A stretch of DNA of 64,000 nt from Cytobacillus oceanisediminis 2691 (GCF_000294775.2 NZ_CP015506.1:4873501-4937500), one strand, 5' to 3'; counted from the stretch's first letter, positions 18,204 through 27,236 are shown. The notes: generated from the letters alone by a model not told the origin. Numbers and translations: made by a program.

Positions 18204-19760
18204 ATGGAAAAATGGTATAACAAATTTATAGTTTTCTTCACTGCTCTAGTAATGGCTTTGGGACTGTACGCAGATCCAGCAGGTGCTGTTTCTAATTTAG
18301 CGAGCCCCGTCGCTGAAAGAGGTTTATCTGTTGAGATTGAGGAAGCGACGATATTTGAATTGCAGCATGAGATGCAGAAGGAGGAGTTAACCTCTGAGGA
18401 ATTGGTTCAATTCTATCTCAATCGAATTGGGGAGTACGATGACAGCATTAACTCCATCATTACGGTTAACGAAAATGTATTAGAGGAAGCGAAACAACTA
18501 GATAAAGAGCGTAAAGCGGGAAACGTTCGCGGTCCCTTGCATGGAATTCCGGTTATATTAAAAGACAACTATGATACATACGATATGCAAACCACTGCAG
18601 GATCCCTGTCACTTGAAGGTTCCATCCCTCTAAAGGATGCCTATCAAACAAAAAGATTAAGAGATCAAGGTGCAATCATCTTAGGGAAAGCGAACCTGCA
18701 TGAATTTGCTTTCGGATTCCAAACAATTAGTTCCCTTGGTGGACAAACCTATAATCCATATGATTTAACAAGATACCCAGGTGGTTCAAGCGGTGGTACG
18801 GCAGCAGCGGTTGCTTCCAACTTTGCCGCTGTCGGATTAGGGACAGACACTGGTGGATCCATCCGAATACCATCGTCCTTTAATAATCTGGTTGGACTTC
18901 GCCCTACTATGGGACTTGCCAGCCGAGATGGAATCATTCCACTTGCACTATCACAGGATGTCGGCGGACCGATGGGACGTACGGTTGAAGATGTGGCTGT
19001 TGTGCTCGATGCAATTGCTGGCTATGACCCAGCAGATCCAGTTACTGAAGCGAGTATCGGGAAAGTTCCAAAAACCTATACTCATTATCTTAAGAAAAAT
19101 GGATTAAAGAAAGCTCGGATAGGCGTTATTCGCGACCTGTTTGGGAATGATCCTGAAGTCAATAAAGTGATGGATCAAGTGATTGCGGACATGGAAGCGC
19201 TTGGAGCAGAAGTGTTCGAGGTAACAATTCCCAGTCTTAGTCCAATTCTTTCTTATCCAAGCTTAAGCGGATACGAATTTAAATTTCAGTTAAATGATTA
19301 TTTGGCTGGCCTTGGGCCGGATGCACCTGTAAGAACCTTATCAGATATTATCGAAAGCGGGAAGTTCCATCCAAGTTTGGAAAGTGGATTAAAATCCCGA
19401 AATGAAAGAGAATCATTAGAAAATGATGAGGAATACCATGACATTATTACCAATCGTCCTAAAATGGCAAGGGAAAGCTTAATGGTAACGTTTAATGAAC
19501 ATGACCTTGATGCACTACTCTATCCAACTTCGAGTGCTTTACCGGCACAGGTGGGCAAAAGCCAAGGTGCAGGGAATGCTAATCGCTTAAGTCCTTATTC
19601 AGGATTTCCTGCAATCTCGGTTCCTGCCGGCTTCAGTGACAACGGCCTTCCAGTCGGGCTAGAGCTGCTAGGAAAAGAATTCGACGAGCCAACTTTGATT
19701 AAACTAGCCTATGCTTATCAAGAAGGAACTAACCATCGAATAGCGCCTGAACTAAAATAA
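18204..19760 (+). CDS. Secreted amidase-signature-family enzyme
   Basis: 518 residues. A Sec signal peptide (KFIVFFTALVMALGLYADPAGA, cleavage near residue 28) exports it. The amidase-signature triad is visible: Lys in GIPVILKDNYDT, cis-Ser in PGGSSGGTAAA and the acyl-accepting Ser in GTDTGGSIRIPSSF. Such enzymes hydrolyse small carboxamides or peptide amides. AAAGGGG stands 6 nt before the ATG. It is a single gene flanked by accessory DNA; an extracellular scavenging role is inferred from the signal peptide. Confidence 0.92.
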   Translation: MEKWYNKFIVFFTALVMALGLYADPAGAVSNLASPVAERGLSVEIEEATIFELQHEMQKEELTSEELVQFYLNRIGEYDDSINSIITVNENVLEEAKQLDKERKAGNVRGPLHGIPVILKDNYDTYDMQTTAGSLSLEGSIPLKDAYQTKRLRDQGAIILGKANLHEFAFGFQTISSLGGQTYNPYDLTRYPGGSSGGTAAAVASNFAAVGLGTDTGGSIRIPSSFNNLVGLRPTMGLASRDGIIPLALSQDVGGPMGRTVEDVAVVLDAIAGYDPADPVTEASIGKVPKTYTHYLKKNGLKKARIGVIRDLFGNDPEVNKVMDQVIADMEALGAEVFEVTIPSLSPILSYPSLSGYEFKFQLNDYLAGLGPDAPVRTLSDIIESGKFHPSLESGLKSRNERESLENDEEYHDIITNRPKMARESLMVTFNEHDLDALLYPTSSALPAQVGKSQGAGNANRLSPYSGFPAISVPAGFSDNGLPVGLELLGKEFDEPTLIKLAYAYQEGTNHRIAPELK

Positions 19761-19825
19761 GAATCTTCAAAGAAAAGAGGCTATCTTCAATAAAGAAGAA
19801 TCGCTTTTTCCTAAACATAAGAATA

Positions 19826-19845
19826 GGGATTGCTGCAGCGATCCC
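19826..19845. repeat. Near-perfect 20-bp palindrome after the amidase
   Basis: GGGATTGCTG and CAGCGATCCC form a hairpin with one T-G mismatch and a central PstI-like CTGCAG. It follows a degenerate terminator (19777-19815) and has no T-run of its own. Confidence 0.5.
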
Positions 19846-19904
19846 CCTTCTCTTAACATTAGCACCCGTTGAATAAGGAAAAGGCGCTCATTCTTATTGA
19901 ATAA

Positions 19905-19952
19905 TCGAGGTAAAAGCTGCCTGATTAGCAGCTGATCATGAACGTAAGCACC
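19905..19952 (-). repeat. Terminator-bearing dispersed repeat, copy B
   Basis: On the minus strand GTGCTTACGTTCATGATCAG is followed by the hairpin AGCTGCTAATCAGGCAGCTTTTA. It lies 40 bp past the stop of the gene ending at 19995 and can serve as its terminator. Confidence 0.7.
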
Positions 19953-19994
19953 AGGGTATACTGCCCTTCAATTAAAAAAAGATCCCTCTTTGAT

Positions 19995-20528
19995 CTAAGT
20001 TTGACAAAAGATAAAATGATCATTAGGATTCCAAACGTGCAGATAATCTGCATTGTACCCACGCAGCCACAACACGCCGTTAATTCGTCTAAGATAAAAG
20101 CCTTTTGGAAAATCAGCGTCTTCAGATAGTGTCTCCGAGGCTATTGTGATAGAGCCAGATGGAGCTTCATTCCGCTGCAAAGAATTCCCCGAATAACCCT
20201 CAGGCTGATCCAGATATTCCAGTCTTAGATAAGGTCCCAGTTCAAGCGGACACAATTCCAAACCTAGTTCGTTCGCTTTTTTAAAGAGTTGATCCGTAGT
20301 AGCTCCATCAGGGAAGCCAAGATTGCCTGCCGTTAGTTCTACGGTCTGAAGGTTGTACTTTGTATCAGAGCTAGTAAATTTATCATCAGCTAATAGTTTT
20401 TCTGCATACTCATTCATCAAGATAGAGTATTGTTGCAATTTCTGGATAAGCTGCGATTTCGTAAGTCCACCAACTTCTATTTTTCTGGTAATAACTTTAG
20501 AGTGTATTTTCTCATTTTCAAAACGCAA
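19995..20528 (-). CDS. Conserved hypothetical protein, 177 residues
   Basis: No known domain is evident. The N-terminal KVITRKIEVGGLTKSQLIQ, the middle ELGLELCPLELGPYLRLEY and the C-terminal RRINGVLWLRGYNADYLHVW are distinctive blocks. I recall close relatives in other Bacillus genomes that are sometimes labelled 'helicase', but no helicase motif (Walker A, DEAD box) is present, so that label should not be copied. The start is a TTG with AGGAG 9 nt upstream. Repeat copy B supplies a terminator. Confidence 0.75.
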   Translation of the reverse strand: MRFENEKIHSKVITRKIEVGGLTKSQLIQKLQQYSILMNEYAEKLLADDKFTSSDTKYNLQTVELTAGNLGFPDGATTDQLFKKANELGLELCPLELGPYLRLEYLDQPEGYSGNSLQRNEAPSGSITIASETLSEDADFPKGFYLRRINGVLWLRGYNADYLHVWNPNDHFIFCQT

Positions 20529-20723
20529 TCGCAGTCACTCCTAACATAGTGGCACATTTGCAGAAACGATACCATGACTACATATATATATTCTGCAATC
20601 ACCAATAAATTCCCTAAATAAACCGGTTCCCGTTGTGAAGTACAAATGTCTAACCCCTTGAAAATCTCCGATAAAATAAAGAATTAATGAGTGTAAATTC
20701 GAATATTTGTGTTTAGCCCTCAA

Positions 20724-21410
20724 TTATAAAGTTAATTTCCCACCATGATAACAATAGTAATTTTCAGCTTTAAGATTTTTAATCTTTGTCAAAGACTGTT
20801 CTGCTTTCTCAACATTTAAACAAAATTGTGGATTAGCAATGACTAATTCATCATTCTCTTTAACAGCTGCATCACCTGTAATTACACTTTTTAAACTTGG
20901 AAAATATAATGAAATATGCCCTGAAGTATGCCCTGGTGTTGATATTACTTTACATTTATTATCTAAAATCATATCACCATCATTTACCTTTTCATCAATT
21001 GAAACATGCTTTAAATTCTTTAATTGCTGTATAAACCATTTACCAAATTCCATTTCTTCATTTGGCATATTTTCTAGCATTTCTTCTGCTTGAACCAATC
21101 TCTCTGACTTTATTTCACCACTAATGTACTTTGATTCAATTTCACTAGCTATAATGTTAATCCAAGGACACCTTTCTTTAAAATCATATAAAGAACCTAT
21201 ATGATCATCATCATAGTGGGTAATGATTATATTCTTTAAATTCTTTATTTCATGTCTATTTTTTAAAATTTCATTTTCGATTAAAGTAAAAAAATTTGTA
21301 TACCCTGTATCGACCAAGGTTAGTTCATTATTCAATATAATTAAGCTAGGATAAATGTAATTTTTTTGCCCATTAGATTCAAATTCAATTGGTAGTTCTA
21401 TTATCTTCAT
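20724..21410 (-). CDS. MBL-fold metallo-hydrolase
   Basis: 228 residues. Metal-site blocks in order: THYDDDHIGS (residues ~64-73), TPGHTSGHISLY, ITGDAAV and a C-terminal CYHGGK. In the first block the usual HxHxDH appears as HYDDDH, so Asp replaces the second His, a variant that can still bind one or two metals. Family members hydrolyse thioesters, lactones, beta-lactams or phosphodiesters; the substrate cannot be told here. Base composition is more AT-rich than the core genes, suggesting acquisition. Confidence 0.88.
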   Translation of the reverse strand: MKIIELPIEFESNGQKNYIYPSLIILNNELTLVDTGYTNFFTLIENEILKNRHEIKNLKNIIITHYDDDHIGSLYDFKERCPWINIIASEIESKYISGEIKSERLVQAEEMLENMPNEEMEFGKWFIQQLKNLKHVSIDEKVNDGDMILDNKCKVISTPGHTSGHISLYFPSLKSVITGDAAVKENDELVIANPQFCLNVEKAEQSLTKIKNLKAENYYCYHGGKLTL

Positions 21411-21517
21411 TTTTCTTCCTCCATAGTTTCCTATATAATTTCATCTTTTCTCCCTCGTTAACTCAAGCCGGTCACTTCTTATTTCTGGAAGTGAAATTCT
21501 TTAGTACAGCCCTGGCA

Positions 21518-21749
21518 CTAAATCTCTTTTACCATTTTTAGAACTTCAGTTTCGCAGTAAAATGCTTATAGAAATTTACTGCACTATGATCCCTGGCAAA
21601 GTTTAGGGCGAGTTTATTGTACCTTTTTAATGCGCCCATTCTTCTGCCTTCTCCATTTTTTTGAGGATCAAGCCAACCTAATAGGCAAATCGTGTTGAAA
21701 GACTTAAAAGAAAATCTTTATTTGTCTCTTTAAATGGACTGATATTCAT
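21518..21749 (-). pseudogene. Decayed GNAT acetyltransferase gene
   Basis: AAAGGGGAA stands before ATG 21749, and the frame reads MNISPFKETNKDFLLSLSTRF before a stop. Pieces of the C-terminal half of a GNAT N-acetyltransferase follow in other frames: MEKAEEWA, then LKRYNKLALNFARDHSAVNFYKHF, then ETEVLKMVKEI and a stop at 21518. The order and motifs match the GNAT acetyl-CoA fold, but the central part is deleted and at least three frame changes exist. It cannot make a functional enzyme. Confidence 0.7.
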
Positions 21750-21844
21750 ATTATTCCCCTTTATAATTGAAGTTTTTATCTATCAAGATTAATAATTCTT
21801 CTCTCTTTAAAACAATCCCTTTTTCCACTAACCTGCCGCTTTCT

Positions 21845-22630
21845 TCACTTAATTGGCATTACATCTAGTGGCAGAACGCCATCCTGAATCCAATTTTCAA
21901 TTATTCCATTGAAGTAATCAGGATTAGCTAATGAGATTCCGTGACCAGCATTAGGTATGATTATTCCTTCACAATTAGAATTATGTAAAACAATGTCTGC
22001 TGCTGATTTTTTCATTATTACCTTTTCTCTTTCACCAACAGTCACTAATATTTTACACTCCGCTTTTTCGAAGCCTCTTGGTATCTCAAAAGACATGTTC
22101 TCTTCCAATATCCTAATAAGTGTACCTGATTTCATTAAAGAACTTTCTTTATAATAGGTTTCAAAATATTCTTCATCGAGATAAAGTGCTTTAGCTTGAA
22201 GTTTTGAAAATAATTTATTCTTAATGAGTGGAAATGTTAATTTAATTGAAGGAGCAATCATTGTTTTTATATATGGAGAAGGCCTAACTAACGCACTATT
22301 TATGATTGCATAATTAACCATACTGGGTTTCATACTCAGCATCTGAACTATAACTTGTGCTCCCAAAGAGAATCCGATGACAATTACCTCTTTTTCAAAA
22401 GCCTTTTTTTCTATTATTTCAATAACCCTCTCAGCACTATATTTAATTGTAAAATCCCCTATATTATCATCGTTGCTTTTCCCTTGTTCTGGTAAGTCTA
22501 TTGCAAGACAATGATAATGACTAAAGTGTTTAATCTGTTTATTCCACATCCAACTACTTACACCACCTCCATGCAAAAAGACCATTAATGAGGCATTTTT
22601 ATCTCCATACTCGTGATAATATAGACTCAA
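21845..22630 (-). CDS. Alpha/beta-fold hydrolase
   Basis: About 261 residues. The oxyanion region is FLHGGGVSSWMW, the nucleophile elbow GFSLGAQ carries the Ser, and the catalytic His is in NAGHGIS near the C-terminus. The start is taken as TTG 22630, because AGAGGTGG lies 6 nt before it and gives the usual N-terminus (SLYYHEYGDKNASLMVFLHGG in part). ATG 22663 adds 11 residues but has no proper ribosome site. The substrate is unknown. It is AT-rich and lies in the accessory stretch. Confidence 0.88.
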   Translation of the reverse strand: MSLYYHEYGDKNASLMVFLHGGGVSSWMWNKQIKHFSHYHCLAIDLPEQGKSNDDNIGDFTIKYSAERVIEIIEKKAFEKEVIVIGFSLGAQVIVQMLSMKPSMVNYAIINSALVRPSPYIKTMIAPSIKLTFPLIKNKLFSKLQAKALYLDEEYFETYYKESSLMKSGTLIRILEENMSFEIPRGFEKAECKILVTVGEREKVIMKKSAADIVLHNSNCEGIIIPNAGHGISLANPDYFNGIIENWIQDGVLPLDVMPIK

Positions 22631-22686
22631 ACGTATCCACCTCTCTAAATGAATATTGCTCATCCTGCTCTTTTAATTTGAAGAAG

Positions 22687-22730
22687 AAAAAAGCTGCTCG
22701 ATTAGCAGCTGATCTTGAACATAAGCCCAC
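22687..22730 (-). repeat. Terminator-bearing dispersed repeat, copy C
   Basis: On the minus strand GGGCTTATGTTCAAGATCAG precedes the hairpin AGCTGCTAATCGAGCAGC, then TTTTTTC. It starts 8 bp after the end of the frameshifted small gene at 22738-22931. Confidence 0.75.
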
Positions 22731-22737
22731 TTCTCAA

Positions 22738-22931
22738 TTACACAAATATAGGAATCAATAAACTAATTGCAAAGAAGATATATGCTATCTGGGTGATGGT
22801 ATACATTGTAAGTTCATAGGATGAAAGTTTCCTTTGTTTTTTGGTTTTTCCAAAAGCCGAAGGTAGATAGAAGAACTAATAATAAGTATTACAATGGAAA
22901 TTGTACGTAAGATTTCTGCATAAAATATCAA
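22738..22931 (-). pseudogene. Small two-span membrane protein gene with one frameshift
   Basis: A TTG start with AAAGGAG upstream opens a frame reading IFYAEILRTISIVILIISSS, a hydrophobic span. After about 25 residues the sense continues in another frame as GKTKKQRKLSSYELTMY, then ITQIAYIFFAISLLIPIFV and a stop at 22738. The two halves together make a plausible protein of about 65 residues with two spans. Its length is not a multiple of three, and copy C of the repeat follows as terminator. The family is not recognised. Confidence 0.5.
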
Positions 22932-23049
22932 GACCCCTCAACTCCTTTTTATACACCCTCAGTGAGTAGCAATAGTCCATTCATTTCATTCACTAAATCT
23001 CTGTTTGTTTAAGTAGACACATATTTCACATCCAAATTATAACATTATT

Positions 23050-23107
23050 CTTCCGCTAAACTGCCCCGTTTGACATGAAGAAAGCTGCCTTAGAGAATGG
23101 CAGCCTT
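23050..23107 (-). repeat. Terminator-bearing dispersed repeat, copy D (partial)
   Basis: On the minus strand GGCTGCCATTCTCTAAGGCA leads to GCTTTCTTCATG, then AACGGGGCAGTTTAGCGGAA. The hairpin and the GGGGCAGTTTAG block match the other copies. No minus-strand gene ends here, so this copy is orphaned. Confidence 0.6.
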
Positions 23108-23326
23108 ATAGAGGATTTTTGTGATAAATAGAGAATTACCCTTCTTATAGAAAAAAATTTAAGAACCTTGACTCCTAATTTTCCCTTCATGTCATTGACC
23201 ATTTCGATTTTGTTCTTTTCATCTCTTTGTTAAGATTTTTTTATAAATAACCAATGTTAGCCTTCCACTACTCCCCCAAGGTCCGTCCCATATAAAACTC
23301 TATGTTTACACTTTTTTGAAAGTCAG

Positions 23327-23339
23327 TATAGTTACTATA
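23327..23339. promoter_or_regulatory. Short dyad in the MFS promoter region
   Basis: TATAGTTACTATA is a palindrome around one central base, 40-52 bp before the MFS start codon. It could be an operator; no regulator is encoded nearby. Confidence 0.35.
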
Positions 23340-23378
23340 TTTATAAGTTGTATAAATTGGCAAAAGAGGTGAAGCCCG

Positions 23379-24617
23379 ATGAAATTAAGGGAGCACAGAA
23401 GCTTTGTTCGTTTTTGGATTGCCTCGACAACTTCAAGCTTTGGCACATATATTACAACTCTCGCTCTTCAGGTATTAGTGGTTGGTAATATGGGAGGCAG
23501 TGCTGTTGATGTTGGCTGGGTTTCAGCATCTAGATGGCTTCCGTATGTACTGTTGGGATTAATAGCGGGGGTTTTGGTTGATCGCTTTCACCGAAAGACT
23601 GTATTGGCGGTAACAGATATGGGGCGCAGCATTATACTTGCCTTCATTTGCTTAATGTCTATCACAGGAGTAATCAGTATTGGCTGGCTAATGTTCCTGC
23701 TGGTGCTCTTTGGTGCTTTGTCTCTTTTTAATGATACTGCCTACCAGTCCTTTGTGCCACAAATCGTCCCTCGTCATTTATTAACACGTGCAAATGCACG
23801 GTTAGAACAAAGCTCAGCTGTCGCGGAAACGAGCGGTCCAGCCATTGGAGGTGGACTCGTCTCATTGATCGGTGCACCATTTGCCCTTCTTTTTGATGCC
23901 TTATCGTATTTGTTTTCAGGTGTATTAATGGCATCGATTAAACACCAGCCCTCAAAAAAAGTGAAGACTGGACCACTTGGTCAGCAAATCAAGGAAGGTT
24001 TGCGATGGGTCTATCAACACCAATACCTTCGTACACTCGCTTTAAACACGCACGCCTGGTTTCTCTTCCATAGCATGACCATGACGATCCTAGTATCCAT
24101 TTTTTTAATTGAGCTTGGCTTCGATGCCTCACTCCTTGGGTATGTCCTCGCCGCTGCAGGTGTTGGTGCTGTCGCAGGAACCTCTTTATCTCCTCAAGCC
24201 GGTGTGTGCTTTGGCGTCGGACGTGCAATGGCTTTTTCTCGAATTCTCTATGCTCCAGCAGTTATCTTGATGGCTCTAGCTCCAGCAACTAACAACTCCG
24301 ATTCGCAGTACATAGCTCTCATTTTTGTGATTGTGGGGCAGCTCTTTTACGGCTTTGCCATGGGAATCGAAGGTCCTCTTGAAATGGGATATCGACTGTA
24401 TGTCACGCCATCTCACCTGCAAGGTCGTATGAATGCCACACTTCGATCCATCAATCGTAGTGCAGTCGTTATCGGCGCTCCACTAGGAGGTACCCTCGCT
24501 GACGGACTAGGTTTCATAACGGCTTTATGGATTTCAATAGCTGGACTAGCTTTATGCGGACTGTGGTTCAGTCTTTCATCGATGCGAAATGCTCGAATAG
24601 AAGATGACGAAATCTAA
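23379..24617 (+). CDS. MFS transporter (MefA/MFS_3-like drug efflux type)
   Basis: 412 residues with about twelve hydrophobic spans. The MFS motif A between spans 2 and 3 appears as GVLVDRFHRKTVLAVTD, and FNDTAYQSFVPQIVPRHLLTRANARLEQ plus the TSGPAIGGGLVS block are typical of macrolide-efflux-like MFS proteins. Several in this group give only weak or unknown resistance. AAAGAGGTG precedes the ATG. It is monocistronic, and a divergent regulator is absent. The substrate is not predictable. Confidence 0.9.
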   Translation: MKLREHRSFVRFWIASTTSSFGTYITTLALQVLVVGNMGGSAVDVGWVSASRWLPYVLLGLIAGVLVDRFHRKTVLAVTDMGRSIILAFICLMSITGVISIGWLMFLLVLFGALSLFNDTAYQSFVPQIVPRHLLTRANARLEQSSAVAETSGPAIGGGLVSLIGAPFALLFDALSYLFSGVLMASIKHQPSKKVKTGPLGQQIKEGLRWVYQHQYLRTLALNTHAWFLFHSMTMTILVSIFLIELGFDASLLGYVLAAAGVGAVAGTSLSPQAGVCFGVGRAMAFSRILYAPAVILMALAPATNNSDSQYIALIFVIVGQLFYGFAMGIEGPLEMGYRLYVTPSHLQGRMNATLRSINRSAVVIGAPLGGTLADGLGFITALWISIAGLALCGLWFSLSSMRNARIEDDEI

Positions 24618-24727
24618 AATGCATTAAAATAAGAAGATTTGACTGACTACATAATAAAAATATAAAACATCGGTTAATATAAACAAGTTTTTATTCGTAA
24701 CTTATTCATTATTGGCTTTTGATTTTT

Positions 24728-24794
24728 TCGCTAACCTGCCCCTTTTATAGAATAAGAAAAAGCTACCTGTTTCGGCAGCTGATCTTGAATTGAC
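24728..24794 (-). repeat. Terminator-bearing dispersed repeat, copy E (mgtE terminator)
   Basis: On the minus strand CAAGATCAGCTGCCGAAACA continues GGTAGCTTTTTCTTATTCTA and then AAAGGGGCAGGTTAGCG. The AGCTGCC/GGTAGCT hairpin with TTTTT lies directly after the mgtE stop codon. Confidence 0.8.
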
Positions 24795-24805
24795 AATGCA
24801 TTTAC

Positions 24806-26164
24806 CTACATCAATTTTGATATAAACATTGTGGCAATTCCAAAGTAAATGAGTAATGAGAGTATGTCATTTAGTGTTGTAATCAATGGACCTGAAGCCA
24901 CGGCAGGGTCAATATTTAATTTATAAAGAATGATTGGTATGATAGTGCCAGCTAAAGTTCCAATGATCAGTGTCATAACCAAAGAGCTTCCAACCACTAC
25001 CCCTAAAACGGCATTTCCTTGCCAAACGAGCGCAATGATGGATATTAATATTCCGCAAGTAAATCCAATGATCAGACCGACTTTTAACTCTCTAAAAATA
25101 AGCCTGAAAACCACCCCTTTGTCAATATCACGGGAAACCAGCCCTCTTACGACAACAGCTAAAGATTGGGTGCCTGTATTTCCTGTCATACCTGCTATCA
25201 TTGGCATAAAGAATGCTAAAGCCACCGCTTTTGACAGCGTTTCTTCAAAACCGCTAATTATTGTTCCGGAAACTATACCAATAAATAAAAGTAAAATGAG
25301 CCAGGGAAGACGGCGATAGGCAGCAACAAATGCCTTCGTCTCAAAATCAATGGCTTTACCTGATGCTGAAAGCTTCTCAATATCTTCATTTGCCTCTCTT
25401 ATAACCACATCAATAATATCGTCTACTGTCACAATCCCTACCAGCTGGTTATTACTTTCCACAACAGGAATTGCCAAGAAATCATATCGCTCAATCATGC
25501 GGGCTACTTCTTCCTGGTCAGAATCCGCTGAAACAGAAATGACTCGGCTATACATAATATCGTGAATTTTTTCCTTTTCATCGGCCAGGATTAAATCCCG
25601 ATAGGATACAACTCCAACAAGCTTCTTATCATGATCAATGACATATAAGTAATTTATGGTTTCTGAGTATTCAGCAAACACTTTAAGTTTGTCTACTGTT
25701 TCTCGAACAGTGAAATGCTGAGGTATCCAGACAAAACGGTTAGTCATCAATCGCCCTGCCGTTTCAGGAGGATAGTTCATGATGTTTTGAACAATTTGGG
25801 ACTCTTCCTCCTTCATACCTGAAAGGAGTTCCTCTAATTTGTCAGGGGATAAGTCTTCAAGTAAAGAAGCCAAATCATCATTTTCCATTAAGTCCATAAC
25901 GTGCCCTGACTTTTCTAATCCTAATTTAGTGAGAATCTCCAGCTGATATGGTTTTTCCAGCTCCTGTATTAAGTCAGCGATTTGTTTAGGAGAAAGCAAT
26001 AACAGGAAGCGTGTGTGATGTTTTTCTGGGAGTCCCTCGAATACTCTTGCAATATCATAAGGCTGGAGTTCTTCTAAGATTCCATGAAATTCTTCCTTTT
26101 TTCCTTCTTTTAAAGACTTTATGATTTGAAGAGTTATTTGATCTGCTGGCATATTTATCTTCAT
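24806..26164 (-). CDS. mgtE: MgtE magnesium transporter
   Basis: Mg2+ channel of the inner membrane, gated by intracellular Mg2+. 452 residues in the family order: N-terminal MgtE_N helical domain (about 1-130, DLIQELEKPYQLEIL and LSPDKLEELLSGM), two CBS domains (about 135-260, NRFVWIPQHFTVRETV and VISVSADSDQEEVARMIERY), a plug helix and five membrane spans with PMIAGMTGNTGTQSLAVVVRGL forming the pore. AGAAGGAGTGAC precedes the ATG. It is controlled by the M-box riboswitch upstream. Confidence 0.96.
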   Translation of the reverse strand: MKINMPADQITLQIIKSLKEGKKEEFHGILEELQPYDIARVFEGLPEKHHTRFLLLLSPKQIADLIQELEKPYQLEILTKLGLEKSGHVMDLMENDDLASLLEDLSPDKLEELLSGMKEEESQIVQNIMNYPPETAGRLMTNRFVWIPQHFTVRETVDKLKVFAEYSETINYLYVIDHDKKLVGVVSYRDLILADEKEKIHDIMYSRVISVSADSDQEEVARMIERYDFLAIPVVESNNQLVGIVTVDDIIDVVIREANEDIEKLSASGKAIDFETKAFVAAYRRLPWLILLLFIGIVSGTIISGFEETLSKAVALAFFMPMIAGMTGNTGTQSLAVVVRGLVSRDIDKGVVFRLIFRELKVGLIIGFTCGILISIIALVWQGNAVLGVVVGSSLVMTLIIGTLAGTIIPIILYKLNIDPAVASGPLITTLNDILSLLIYFGIATMFISKLM

Positions 26165-26290
26165 TTTTTGTCACTCCTTCTGTAAGGAACAAGGGATCAT
26201 GTCCCTTATCATATTCTGTTAGATGCATTCTATTTTCATGATGTTTTGAGCAGGGGTCATTTTCCATTACTCCTCACCTCCCGGAAAGAT

Positions 26291-26321
26291 AAAAAAACAC
26301 CTTCATTTTCGAATGAAGGTG
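26291..26321 (-). terminator. Expression-platform terminator of the M-box riboswitch
   Basis: CACCTTCATT and AATGAAGGTG pair on the minus strand and are followed by TTTTTTT. It lies between the M-box aptamer and mgtE. Confidence 0.9.
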
Positions 26322-26373
26322 CAGGTTTAAAGATGACAAAAATAAGAATAACAAACAACCTGGTTATTCTGTT

Positions 26374-26527
26374 CCTCCATTCGTAGAGCTTTAGCACTGT
26401 GTGGCATAGGACAAAGCCAGCTACATTAAAAACCACCTTAAGTCGATGGTTTCTGTTGACCCATTGGCGTCTTTCGACATTTTTGGGCAGCAGCATATCT
26501 CCAACACAGGAGCCTCACCTAACGAGG
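26374..26527 (-). ncRNA. M-box (ykoK) magnesium riboswitch
   Basis: The minus strand reads CTCGTTAGGTGAGGCTCCTG, GGAGATATGCTGCTGCCC, AATGTCGAAAGACGCCAATG, GGTCAACAGAAACCATCGAC, then ATGTAGCTGGC, CCTATGCCACACAGTGCTAA and AGCTCTACGA. These are the conserved M-box segments. High Mg2+ folds the aptamer and lets the downstream terminator form, lowering mgtE expression. Confidence 0.97.
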
Positions 26528-26636
26528 ATATTCAGTTTACAAAATTCAATCTAATGGATTTTTCATTAAAAGTAAACACTTTTTATAAAATTATCTGTTT
26601 CTAATTCTTTCTAATTGAGCGTATCATAGCATTCTT

Positions 26637-27236
26637 TTATAATTCTCTGGACCTGTCCCTGCCAGGAAAAATATATTTTTCCCCTTTTTCATAAAGCAAT
26701 AGAAACTTTCTTATAAAGTTGAGACGGGGGACAATGTAAGAAACGATTATTGCCGAAACAATGCTTATTAGCGCTCCAGCCAAGACATCTGCAGGATAGT
26801 GTACCCCCACCCATATACGGGAAACGCCAACCAAAAGGGCAATGATGATCCAAAGGTATCCCCATCTTTTTTGATAGATGAAAAAAGTCGTACAAAATGC
26901 AAAGAATAAAATGGTATGGTCACTTGGAAAGGAATTATCTACTGCTTTCTCTATTAATTTGTTTACATTAGACAATTCTGCAAATGGCTGATTGTTTGAA
27001 TGCAACTTTCCAGCAATTTTACCGATAATCTCAGCCATGATAAAGGCGGCAGCAGCCGAGATGATCATAAACCTGTTTTCTTTTCTCCTGGTAAACCAGA
27101 AAATTAAAGCCATTAATCCAAGGACAAATACCATATACTCGGCTAAAAATATGAAAGTATGGTTTAAATATGTATGTTCTTTACCAAAGTCATTAATGAT
27201 CCTAAACAGTTCCACGTTCATTTGAGATAAATCCAT
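26637..27236 (-). CDS. bcrC: Undecaprenyl-diphosphatase, PAP2 type (BcrC)
   Basis: Membrane phosphatase that recycles undecaprenyl pyrophosphate to the lipid carrier of cell-wall synthesis; it also contributes to bacitracin resistance. 199 residues, about five spans. The three PAP2 motifs are present: GKLHSNNQPF in place of Kx6RP, SFPSDHTILF, and SRIWVGVHYPADVLAG. The first motif keeps Lys and Pro but has Gln where Arg is usual. It is upstream of mgtE on the same strand, but the M-box intervenes, so transcription is separate. Confidence 0.9.
   Translation of the reverse strand: MDLSQMNVELFRIINDFGKEHTYLNHTFIFLAEYMVFVLGLMALIFWFTRRKENRFMIISAAAAFIMAEIIGKIAGKLHSNNQPFAELSNVNKLIEKAVDNSFPSDHTILFFAFCTTFFIYQKRWGYLWIIIALLVGVSRIWVGVHYPADVLAGALISIVSAIIVSYIVPRLNFIRKFLLLYEKGEKYIFPGRDRSREL

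Larger units (their letters stand above)
22932..23378. other. Intergenic region upstream of the MFS gene
   Basis: No gene is supported. It contains repeat copy D at 23050-23107 and an AT-rich promoter region with a short dyad at 23327-23339. Confidence 0.5.

Noticed and set aside
26257..26496. Minus-strand ORF of 79 residues upstream of mgtE
   Set aside because: It lies within the M-box riboswitch and its terminator.
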